A DNA stretch of 64,000 nt. It comes from Syngnathus acus. Taxonomy: Eukaryota; Chordata; Actinopteri; Syngnathiformes; Syngnathidae. The notes under the pieces were generated by a model that saw nothing but the letters and a program-made list of their open reading frames with translations, was not told where the DNA came from and did no database searches. The position numbers were made by a program, and so were the translations under genes. Where the stretch lies: contig NC_051103.1 in NCBI RefSeq assembly GCF_901709675.1, forward strand, positions 5,751,501 through 5,815,500. Direction: 5' to 3'. Positions 41,198 through 51,549 of the stretch are shown piece after piece; positions within the stretch are counted from its first letter, which is position 1, and every line of letters begins with the position of its first letter.

Positions 41198-41242
41198 CGA
41201 TATGATATCGTATCGTTACAAAACCCGCGATTTACACCCCTA
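41198..41242 (+). repeat. outer copy of the hAT element 3' terminal segment
   Basis: Near-identical to 36722-36768. It forms the outer right end of the element, next to the 8-bp flanking duplication at 41243-41250. Confidence 0.9.
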
Positions 41243-41250
41243 GTATCATG

Positions 41251-41493
41251 CATACGAGCAGGTGTTTTTGAACAGCCTAGAAAAGTAAATAACAAAAAAG
41301 AAAAAAAACTTGCTAAAAAGTTACTACTGCCTTATTGTTGAGAGAAGCGCGCAATGCAATGCAGATAGTGCTGCGGGGAGAAGTTTGACAAGCGTTAATA
41401 CATTTGTACTAAGCACATATCGCAGAGGTGGGGAGCCGAACCCTGCTACCTCGCCGTAAAACAAAACGAAGAAGAAAATGACGTCACTTCCCC
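41251..41493. other. spacer between the hAT-type and foldback elements
   Basis: About 240 bp of unique-looking sequence with an A-rich run (41288-41310). No coding exon or regulatory motif is recognised. Confidence 0.5.
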
Positions 41494-44400
41494 TTCGCGA
41501 ACGAGTCAACAAGTGAACTGCCTTCCTCCCCCCCGTGCATCAACGGATCAGTCAGGGAAGGTGTTGCGTCTCCCTCCTGGCGTGAACTATGGAAGCCAGA
41601 ATGTCGATTTACGATTTGCCAAGGAAAGAAACAACCACCACTTCTTTTATGCACGTTTTCTCCAAGCTAACGGCTAACTTTATTGCATGAAGGGATGCGC
41701 CGTTTTGCAACAACGGGGAGATTATGCTTCTCTTTGGGTAATCTTGATTTGATAACACTCATAGTAGTTTTAAATAACGTGTATGCATATATACGCCTAA
41801 ATATTGTTATCCAATATATCTACTGCAATTTCACATTAGATTGCTGGCTTGAAATGTACTTTTATTATTATTGTTTTTTTAAATAAACATGTTAAAACAT
41901 GTCTGGTGTTTTATTCCTTGTTTTTATATTCGCCAATAAAAAAAAATGTCAACCTTTTATTCAAACACAATCACATTCGGTATAATAACACCATCAACTA
42001 CAATCCAACAAATACATTAAAACATCAATGTCGGCATAACGTGTCAACACACTGGCATAGCAGCAACTGTCACTGTCTGTCACTCTGAATCATCGGAAAG
42101 GAACCTGTATTTAATGGAGTGTCTGTGTGACGTCACAGATCAACCAGCCAATCACAAAGTGGGGGTGAGGGTGGGTGTGGCACTTGTTTAGGTACACCTA
42201 AAAATGTCGGTGTACCTAATGGAGTGTCCGAGTGACGTCACAGGTCAACCAGCCAATCAGAAAGTGCCTTCTTGGGAGCTCGTTAAACACACCTGCGTGA
42301 AAAGTTTTAGCTTCTTTCACGTTCTGCAGGAGCTAAAACTTTTCACGCAGGTGCGCTTAACGAGGGTCACTTGGAAAACATGTTGGAACGCGGCCCCGAG
42401 GACTGGAGCTTGACACCTGTGACCTTTGACCATGATATTTCCCTAATAAAGTGGCCTGTTATTAGGTACACTTGAAAATGGCGGTGTACCTAATGGAGTG
42501 TCTGTGTGATTCCCTCGTTAAGTGCACCTGCGTGAAAACTTTTAGCTCCTGCAGAACGTGAAAGAAGCTAAAACTTTTCACGCAGGTGCGCTTAACGAGG
42601 GTCACTTGGAAAACATGTTGGAACGTGGCCCCGAGGACTGGAGCTTGACACCTGTGACCTTTGACCATGATATTTCCCTAATAAAGTGGCCTGTTATTAG
42701 GTACACTTGAAAATGGCGGTGTACCTAATGGAGTGTCTGTGTGATTCCCTCGTTAAGTGCACCTGCGTGAAAACTTTTAGCTCCTGCAGCACGTGAAAGA
42801 AGCTAAAAGTTTTCACGCAGGTGCGCTTAACGAGGGTCACTTGGAAAACATGTTGGAACGTGGCCCCGAGGACTAGAGCTTGACACCTGTGACCTTTGAC
42901 CATGATATTTCCCTAATAAAGTGACCTGTTATTAGGTACACTTGAAAATGGCGGTGTACCTAATGGAGTGTCCGTGTGATTCCCTCGTTAAGTGCACCTG
43001 CGTGAAAAGTTTTAGCTCCTGCGGAACGTGAAAGAAGCTAAAAGTTTTCACGCAGGTGCGCTTAACGAGGGTCACTTGGAAAACATGTTGCAACGCGGCC
43101 CGAGGACTAGAGCTTGACACCTGTGACCTTTGACCATGATATTTCCCTAATAAAGTGGCCTGTGATTAGGTACACTTGAAAATGGCGGTGTACCTAATGG
43201 AGTGTCCGTGTGATTCCCTCGTTAAGTGCACCTGCGTGAAAACTTTTAGCTCCTGCAGAACGTGAAAGAAGCTAAAAGTTTTCACGCACCTGCACTTAAC
43301 GAGGGTCACTTGGAAAACATGTTGGAACGTGGCCCCGAGGACTGGAGCTTGACACCTGACCTTTGACCATGATATTTCCCTAATAAAGTGGCCTGTGATT
43401 AGGTACACTTGAAAATGGCGGTGTACCTAATGGAGTGTCTGTGTGATTCCCTCGTTAAGTGCACCTGCGTGAAAACTTTTAGCTCCTGCAGAACGTGAAA
43501 GAAGCTAAAAGTTTTCACGCACCTGCACTTAACGAGGGTCACTTGGAAAACATGTTGGAACGCGGCCCCGAGGACTGGAGCTTGACACCTGTGACCTTTG
43601 ACCATGATATTTCCCTAATAAAGTGACCTGTTATTAGGTACACTTGAAAATGGCGGTGTACCTAATGGAGTGTCCGTGTGATTCCCTCGTTAAGTGCACC
43701 TGCGTGAAAACTTTTAGCTCCTGCGGAACGTGAAAGAAGCTAAAACTTTTCACGCAGGTGCGCTTAACGAGGGTCACTTGGAAAACATGTTGGAACGCGG
43801 CCCCGAGGACTAGAGCTTGACACCTGTGACCTTTGACCATGATATTTCCCTAATAAAGTGGCCTGTGATTAGGTACACTCTAAAATGGCGGTGTACCTAA
43901 TGGAGTGTCTGTGTGATTCCCTCGTTAAGCGCACCTGCGTGAAAACTTTTAGCTCCTGCAGAACGTGAAAAAAGCTAAAACTTTTCACGCAGGTGTGTTT
44001 AACGAGCTCCCAAGAGGGCACTTTCTGATTGGCTGGTTGATCTGTGACGTCACTCGGACACTCCATTAGGTACACCGACATTTTTAGGTGTACCTAAACA
44101 AGTGCCACACCCGCCCTCACCCCCACTTCGTGATTGGCTGGTTGATCTGTGACGTCACACAGACACTCCATTAAATACAGGTTCCTTTCCGATGATTCAG
44201 AGTGACAGACAGTGACAGTTGCTGCTATGCCAGTGTGTCGACACGTTATGCCGACATTGATGTTTTAATGTATTTGTTGGATTGTAGTTGATGGTGTTAT
44301 TATACCGAATGTGATTGTGTTTGAATAAAAGGTTGAAAATTTTTTTTATTGGCGAATATAAAAACAAGGAACACCAGACATGTTTTAACATGTTTATTTA

Positions 44401-44787
44401 AAAAAACAATAATAATAAAAGTACATTTCAAGCCAGCAATCTAATGTGAAATTGCAGTAGATATATTGGATAACAATATTTAGGCGTATATATGCATACA
44501 CGTTATTTAAAACTACTATGAGTGTTATCAAATCAAGATTACCCAAAGAGAAGCATAATCTCCCCGTTGTTGCATAACGGCGCATCCCTTCATGCAATAA
44601 AGTTAGCCGTTAGCTTGGAGAAAACGTGCATGAAAGAAGTGGTGGTTGTTTCTTTCCTTGGCAAATCGTAAATCGACATTCTGGCTTCCATAGTTCACGC
44701 CAGGAGGGAGACGCAACACCTTCCCTGACTGATCCGTTGATGCACGGGGGGGAGGAAGGCAGTCACTCGTTGACTCGTTCGCGAACG
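41494..44787. mobile_element. foldback-like element: long inverted arms around a hairpin tandem array
   Basis: Positions 41494-42367 and 43919-44787 are inverted copies of each other, about 870 bp per arm. Coordinates of matching points sum to about 86282 at both outer and inner ends, so there are few indels. Examples are TTAGCCGTTAGCTTGGAG in the right arm, matched inverted in the left, and GTGTACCTAAT boxes in both. Between the arms lie direct tandem units of about 235 bp. Long inverted repeats with internal tandem units are the hallmark of foldback elements. I found no transposase frame and no clear target-site duplication, so class and exact ends are uncertain. The arms contain long AT-rich stretches and no supported gene. 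Confidence 0.7.
42368..43918. repeat. tandem array of about 235-bp hairpin units
   Basis: Direct repeats start about every 233-235 bp. Each carries (i) a strong hairpin with stems of about 33 bp (CCTGCGTGAAAAC..AGCT and its complement) around a loop CCTGCAGAACGTGAAAGA; (ii) a single-copy part with CTTGACACCTGTGACC; and (iii) a second short perfect inverted repeat, TTAGGTACAC..GTGTACCTAA. Related hairpins close both flanking arms. Units differ by a few substitutions, which suggests recent amplification or homogenisation. Confidence 0.9.
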
Positions 44788-46431
44788 GGAAAGTCCGAAT
44801 TCGTTCACTCACTGATCCGTTCTCGCGATGAACTGGAAATGCAAATCACTCACTCACATGTTCGGTCGTTGGTGAACGGGAAATGCAATTCACGTCAATT
44901 TAAACCGATCTTCTTCTCCTGCTTGCCGGACGGCGCTTTGCACGCTAACGCCGCCTGGTGACCCGCCATGACGGCTCTGGTGTACCCTGGAAATTGTTGT
45001 TTCAATTTCACACTACAAAAATGAAAAGTGAATTGGCAACCATGCCATCAATGCACAATACAGTACGTCGTTTTTAGGCACCGTGCTGTCGCCTTCCGCT
45101 GGTCACTATGTGAAATGCGGGCGGTTACAATTTAGGGAACTGGTTTTCTGTTTGTAAAGATGCGTGAAGCTGTCAAGGTGGAGAAAAATATTTGGAAGAC
45201 ACGTTCTAACGTAATCGCCCAAATGTTCAATTATTCTTTTATATTATTATTTTCAAATAATGTGGATGAATATTTTGATTAAATAATGACAGTTTATTAA
45301 TAATTTAATGATGCATTTACTTTCTGTAATTCCATATCTAGTTAATTAAACCACTAATGACATTTTAATATTTGATACTATATCAATTTAACTGTGGCAC
45401 TTTTGCATGCAAATTACAGCTGGGGTAAAGTCAACATCGATATACTCGTGAGATAAAATCATGACACTACAGTGTGTGTGTATTGAACAGGGGACGGCAG
45501 CTGACTGAGCAGTAGGCGGGATACACCCTGAACTGGTTGCCAGCCAATCGCAGGGCACACAGACAGACAAACAACCAGTCACACTCACAAACTTAGCTAC
45601 AGACAATTACGAGTGTCCAATTGGCCCACCTTGCATGTTTTTGAAATGTGGGAGGAAACTGGAGGCACGTGGGCACGAGGGGATGAGGGGGGGGGGGGGG
45701 GCATGCATACGCTGCACAAGACCAGAGCCGGAATGGAACCAGCACCTCCCAACAGTGAGGCGGACGTGCTATCCGGTGCTCTGCCTTATGCGAGAGCATT
45801 AGTAGGTTTCAGCATACAATGTCACTTAACAAAAACTTAAATTAGTAAGTAGACTAGTAGTAACTAGATTCAAGTCTCACTTTGAGTGAGCTTTGCACAA
45901 ACTACAATGAGGTATTTGACGGTTTTCACACAAGAGGTGTGTGATGTGAGCAGTCTTTCAGCACTCACAAACACAACATACACCACCCCTAAAAAAGTTC
46001 AGGTTGTTTGGCTTTTGGAAATGCATTTCAGGAATCTGTTCTATCGTTTACAAAAAGCGGTTAATCCTCAACTATCATTTACAAAAAGCAGTTGATCCGA
46101 TCCACTCCGGCACCACAAACCGTTCGGCTCATTGTTTGGGAAGAGTAACTTGCACACAAAGCACTGAAAAACGGAACCGTTAGATTTCGCTCACTTGAAA
46201 AGGTTCGCTTGCCCCCAAGTGTCCAATTTTTTGGGAGTGGAGTATACATTTTATGTTTCTTGATACAGGCACTGAAGAGTCGCTGGAAAAGCGGGCCGCG
46301 CTATACGGATCACTTTGGTTGTTTCTCCGTGAGGAAGGTGAAGTGACGCGCGGCGTGACTCGAGAACAACGTTTAGAAGATGCGAGGAAATCACGAGTCG
46401 GAGGTACGAGCGGTACGAGTGAGAGGCGACC
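44788..46431. other. gene-free region left of znf646
   Basis: 1.6 kb from the foldback element to the znf646 stop codon (minus). It contains short motifs resembling GTTCGCGAACGGGAAA and GGTGAACGGGAAATGCAA just outside the right arm, AT-rich sequence (about 45230-45400), a common dispersed repeat (listed) with a poly-G run, and the presumed znf646 3' UTR. No exon is recognised. Confidence 0.55.
45489..45785. repeat. common teleost dispersed repeat (LINE-tail-like), class uncertain
   Basis: Contains GATACACCCTGAACTGGTTG, CCAGCCAATCGCAGGGCACA, GTGTCCAATTGGCCCACCTTG, GTGGGAGGAAACTGGAG and AGTGAGGCGGACGTGCTA in order. I recall this series from a repeat present in many copies in percomorph genomes. 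The copy has diverged and carries a run of about 14 G (near 45690-45703). I cannot assign it firmly to LINE or SINE from sequence alone. Confidence 0.65.
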
Positions 46432-49400
46432 TTAAAGGAACGAGCCCATGTCCAAGCCCATGAAGCCGTTAGCATCCAAGTTAAACGCGGAGGTGTCGTC
46501 GTAAGCGTGATGGTTCTGGTGCAACTTCTCGTGGTGCCTCAGGTTGGACTTGTTGGAGAAGCTTCTGGCGCACAGCGCACAGGAGAAGGGCTTCTCTTTG
46601 CTGTGGATCCTCCGGTGACATATGAGCTGCGTGGACACGCGGAAGGCCTTGCCGCACTCCAGGCACTGGTAGCGCTTGGGTTCCGTGTGAATGCGCCGGT
46701 GGTTCTTGAGGGCCATCAGGTTGGAGAATTCCTTGTGGCAAGCGCTGCAGGTGAAGGAGCCCGTCTTGTGGCTGTTCTTGTGGTTGAGGAGAGAGCCGGC
46801 GTGGCGGTAAGTGCGGCCGCAGTGCTCGCACACATGGCTCTTCTCCGCCTGGTCGCCGGCGCTTTCGGGAGAACGGGACAAAGGCTCGGTCCAGCTCAGG
46901 CCGTTAGCCTCGAGTTCACCCGAGCTGCCAACGTTGGAGCGATCCTTGGAGTGAACCTCCATGTGGCTCTGCAAGTGTGCGATGAGGCAGAAGGTCTTGC
47001 CGCATTCCGGGCAGCAATGGCGCCTCATCTGGGAGTGGATCTGGAGAGCCAGGGGGTCCGGGAAGGTCTGCAGACAAAGGCCGCAGTGGTGGAGGTTTTC
47101 AGAGTGAGTTTTCTTGTGGTTGAGGAGGGAGCCGGCGTGGCGGTACGAGCGCCCGCAAAGGTCGCACCTGCGGTGGCGGCAACAGACGGATATCACGCTC
47201 ACAACCTGGTGCAGGTGACATTTGCGAGCAGGCTTGCTCATTGTAATGGAACAACTCACCTGAAGCACTTGTCCTGGCTCTCTTCTGGCTGCGTCCCGTC
47301 CTCTCCACAACCCCTTCGGCAGCGGTGCCTCTTGAGTCCGGACCTTCCCCGGAAGCTCTTGCCGCACGCCGGACAGCCGAAGCGGGCGCTGGCGCGGTTG
47401 TGGACCTTCTGATGGTTGTGCAGGATGCTGGCGAGGCGGAAGGCCTTCCCGCACGTCAGACACGCATATTTCTTCTGCTGCGTGTGGATGCGAGTGTGGT
47501 TGCGCAGCGCCATGGGGTTGCTGAAGGGCTTGGCGCAGAAGGTGCAGGAGAAGTGTCCCGTCTTGTGCGTGTTCTTGTGGTTGAGGAGGCTGCCCGCGTG
47601 CCGATAGCTACGGTGGCAAATGTTGCAGGAGAACGCACGCTCTTCGTCGTGGCTCGCCGGCGAGCGGTCGCAGGCGTGGGCTGCCAATTGGTCACGGGAC
47701 GGAAACGTCTCTTTACATCGTTTGCACTTTGGAGCTCGAGACCTCGAGCTCCGCCCGCCGCCCTTCTGGGAGTCCGCGCAGATGTGAGCCGATAGCTGCC
47801 ATTTTCCACGGAAGCCTTTCCCGCACTTTTGGCAAGAATGCTTCCGACTGGCAAAGTGCGTGCGCAAGTGGTTCTTGACGGCCAGTTGATTGGTGTAAGC
47901 TTTGTTGCAGATAGAACAATAATAGTGGCCTGTCTTGTGGGATTTTTTGTGGTTGACCAGACTGCCGGCGTGGCGATATGTGCGCCCGCACCGCTCGCAT
48001 GCAAAGGGTCGCCTGTCGCCCGTGCGCTCCGATGTGACCGCGGCGGCGGCGGCCGCTCGCGTCGTTCGTTCCGGCGCTTCACAGGCAGCCTCGGCCTCAG
48101 AATTGTTCATCTGCATCAGGGCCTGGATCTGGTTGTTCAGCTCTTTGATCTTGGCTCGGTTCTCCTTGTGCCTCCGGAGGTGGATCAAAAGCTGCTTCTG
48201 GATTTTGAAGGCTTTGCCGCACTCGTCGCAAGTATGCCTGAGGGGGGGGAGATGAAATTAGACTCGTTTACATCTCAAAGTAAAACAAACACATTTGGTT
48301 ACCACACCGAGTATGGAACAAGCGCTGCACAATAGAACATAACTTAAACCTTGTCGGAAATGATAAAAGCCCACACGAACGTTAAGGTGGAGTGTCTGAG
48401 TTGCACATGTACTTTACCGCTTAATGTCAAAGTGGGACCTCTGGTGGTTCTTAAGAGCCAACAGGTTGTAAAAGCGTTTCTGACACACGCTGCACTTGAA
48501 CACTCCCGTTTTGTGAGACTTCTTGTGGTTGAGGAGGGAACCCGAGTGTCTGTACGAGCGGCCGCACTGATCGCATCTGTACTGACGGTCCTCAAATTGG
48601 TCTCTGACGTGGCGCCGGGCTTGGTGCTGCAAGTTCTTTGCTTTTACTTCCACTTCCTCGCCGCTTTCTGCCGCTGCCGATTCCTCTTCTTTCTTCTCCG
48701 CCGCGCAGTTGTGGCTTTCCAGATGATGGTCGTCGGCGCAGAAGGTTCCACAGCGACCGCAGATGACGCTTTGCGTCTCCTCCTCGCACGCTTGGCCCTC
48801 ACTCGCGCCGACGCCGTCTTCGTCTCGGTGCTTGACGTGCTCGAGCTGATGGGCGAGCAAGTCCTGCCTGCTGGCGAAACTTTCGCCGCAGGAACTGCAG
48901 ATCATCATCTCCTCCGGTTCCTCGTCTCTGGCCTCCTCCTGGGAGGACAAGGACGAGGGTCCCGAGCTGGCGGTGGCGCACCGGGACTGCGCGTGACCTC
49001 GGAGATGGCTCCTGAGGGCCTGCATGCTGCTGTAGCTGTTTCCGCAAATGGAACACTGAAAAAGGTCGCCATCGTCTTCTTCGGCGATGCCGCTCAGCTG
49101 CTCGCCGCTCAGATTTTCTTTGAAGCTCTGCTCAAAGTAACTCTGACGAGCGGTCTCGTTCAGTCCTTGAAACTGCGCGACGGTGCCCTCAAAGTTCCCC
49201 TCGGCGTCCCCGCTCGAGCGCTGCTGTTGAAGCAGGGGGCACGAGTGCGCCACGATCCCGGCGATGTCCGCAAAAGAGTCCCCGCAGTCGGCGCACATGT
49301 GCCTCTGTGTGGAATGCTCGGCGTGAGGTGGCCGCACGCTCGCATCTGGAGCCGAGTCCTGACGATCGAGGTACGTGCCGAGTCCAAGATGAGGATCGTT

Positions 49401-51549
49401 GTTGTCCTCCGCATCCTGTGTTGAGAAGAAAAGCCCCTGGTCGCTGACTGGAGAAAATTGTTCAGAAGCGAGCCAGTCCCCCGCTCCGTTGGGCTTGAAT
49501 GAGGATTTGTGACCTTTGTGTAGGCGGAGGTGACTCTTGAGCGCAGCCAGGTGAGGGTACTTCTTCCTGCAAACGGAGCACTGGTAAATCCCCACCTGAT
49601 GTGAGCGCTTGTGGTTGATAAGGCTTCCGGAGTGGCGGTAGCTCTTGCCGCAGATCTGACACCTGAAGGGACGCTCGTCGGAATCGGCGGCGGAAGCGTC
49701 GTCCCTTCCGGACGCGTTCGGAAGCGGATTGAGAATTCCGGGGTCCACGGGCGGGGGTTGTCCCTGAGAGCAGTCGGAAGACGGTGTTTGATTACTGTTT
49801 GAATACACGTGACCGCGCGGCTGATCAAAACCTTGACAATTATCGACCGATGGCAAGGGAGCGAGATCGTTAGGAGCTGCGTAAAAGCTGGATTGAGGCG
49901 AGGTAATGTTGTTGTATGTCATATGGGGGCTCTCTGCTGTGTTGTCCTCCAGGCCAAAGGTTGCCGACGAAGAGTTGTGCATTTGGATGTGCTCCTGGAA
50001 CTCCTCCTCACTAGGGAACACAACCTGACACAAATGGCAGAAGTTGACAGGACCGTCCGGACTCTTTGGGGAAAACTGCTCCTGTGTGGAGTTAGCGTAG
50101 AAGCCGGACGCTGAGCTACTGCCTCCGCCGCGGCCGCTTCGGATTTTGTGTGTCCTCTGGTGGCTGTAGAGCGCGGCCATGTTGTTGAAGAGTTTGAAGC
50201 AGACGGTGCACTCAAATATTCCCACCTGGTGAGTCTTCTTGTGGTTGTTCAAGCTTCGGAGGTGAATGTAAGTCTTGTCACACAGGTCGCACTTGAACGG
50301 TCGGCCGTCGGCGTCGTCGGACGAGTCACACTGCGGTTGGTTGTGATCGACGAGGCCGTTCTCCGCCTGGTTGTTCCAATGATTATTTGCCATGTCTTCA
50401 TCCTCCTCGTCCTCAGTCTTTGATTGCGAGACACGGTGAGCCCGCTCGTGCGTAGCGAGTTGCGTAGCCAGGCGGAAAGCCTTGCCGCATCGCGAACAGG
50501 AGTACTTTTTGTGAGCCGTGTGACTCCGCATATGACTTTTCAAAGCCAAAGCGTTTGAGTTCTCTTTGCCGCACAAATGGCACTCAAACAATCCCACGTC
50601 GTGAGCCTTTTTGTGATTGGCGAGGCTGCCGGCATGTCTGTAGCCACGTCCGCATTCGTCACATTTGAACTTGCGCTCCTCGTCCTGCTCCAGGTGAGCG
50701 TCCGTGTGCTCTACAAGTGTGGCCATGTCAGGACAGAACAGCCCGCACTGTTGGCACAGGAAACCTGCCGTCCATGCGCCGTCATGCGCAGTCGTGACGA
50801 TGAAGAGCGAAATAAGCGCACCAGGTTGACAGCGTATGCAGGAGGGGAATACATTAGATGCCTTTCTTGTCCATACACAATGGAGAACAGTCGTTTAGGT
50901 CAGGAGGGTGTCCAGAGTGGCCATACAGTAGAAGATAAATCCTGCCTTTGGGGGAGGAGACAAACGTATATTAACTCTTCATACAAATTTAAATGTAACA
51001 GAAGCAACCCATAAGGATTAACATAAAGTGCTTTCTTTAGATTCATTCAGTAAAATACTGTACACTCAGATTAAAACAATTATTTTAATGTAACATTTAC
51101 TTTTTCACTGTAGTATGACTAAGATAGACTGTAAATTAATTGCATGGATTGCTATTTACCCCAAAAAATATAAACAGCAAGACTATATAGTGATTAGGGA
51201 GTAAGTCAACGATTCACATCCGGTAACTCTTTGCACTGTCAGGCTAATTACATTAGCCGTGTCAATAAACCAGGACTGTCTTAACCCCGCTATTAAACTA
51301 ATGCAGAAAACGGTTGGACATAAATATACACTTTTCGAAAAGTGTGGAAACAAGCGTTAATTGAGTGCAGGTCAATGGGTTGCGATAGTTCGTACCAACG
51401 TTAGCGGCGCGACAGGCTAGCAGCATCTCAGCTAGCAAAACAAACATTGCAACAAAAAGAGACAGGAAGCGGAACGTCAGTAAGGGCAATAAAGCAAATA
51501 CCTCCAATATCGACTCCACGCACATTCCAGGAGACATTTGCCCACTCAT
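46432..51549 (-). CDS. znf646: Poly-C2H2 zinc finger protein ZNF646
   Basis: Nuclear DNA-binding-type protein with about 30 C2H2 fingers, many in the diagnostic form YRHAGSLLNHKKSHKTG. I recognise that form from ZNF646. Coding exons (minus): 51502-51549, 48418-50747, 48237-47260 and 47167-46432. The sum is 4092 nt with consistent phases, giving 1363 residues. The largest exon carries about 14 fingers including degenerate ones, with acidic and Ser-rich linkers. The next carries about nine and the last about seven, ending MGLDMGSFL. Fingers alternate between a YRHAGSL type and a following ALKNH type, so the array probably grew by duplicating finger pairs. The first small exon (MSGQMSPGMCVESILE) is my best in-frame solution and is less sure than the rest; the fallback start is the ATG at 50726. 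znf668 lies head-to-head, as in human 16p11.2. No KRAB, SCAN or BTB domain is seen. Confidence 0.87.

Larger units (their letters stand above)
36217..41242 (+). mobile_element. non-autonomous hAT-type transposon enlarged by an internal telomere-like array
   Basis: The left end begins TAGGGGTGTAACGATTCATC and the right end closes GATTTACACCCCTA. The terminal 11 bp (TAGGGGTGTAA) are perfect inverted repeats, followed by related but indel-offset ACGAT sequence. The flanks are GTATCAAG (36209-36216) and GTATCATG (41243-41250), an 8-bp duplication with one mismatch, the size made by hAT transposases. At about 36490-36560 a frame encodes SPLGFKSFVWKHF, the start of a BED zinc finger as in ZBED/hAT transposases, cut by a GT splice-like site. 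The original element seems to have been about 550 bp (36217-36768). A second copy of its 3' end lies at 41198-41242. The DNA between the two copies is the CCCTAA array, listed separately. Confidence 0.75.

Noticed and set aside
42280-44000. CRISPR-like regularly spaced repeats
   Set aside because: Units are about 235 bp, nearly identical throughout, and sit in a vertebrate genome. There are no unique spacers between short repeats.
41683-44597. A 67-residue frame present once in each arm of the palindrome
   Set aside because: It appears twice only because the arms are inverted copies. The peptide is AT-rich-derived and matches no family I know.
46507-50423. Long plus-strand frames (about 300-360 residues) opposite znf646
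   Set aside because: They are antisense shadows of the zinc-finger coding sequence. They show no domain and alternate with the real C2H2 pattern on the minus strand.
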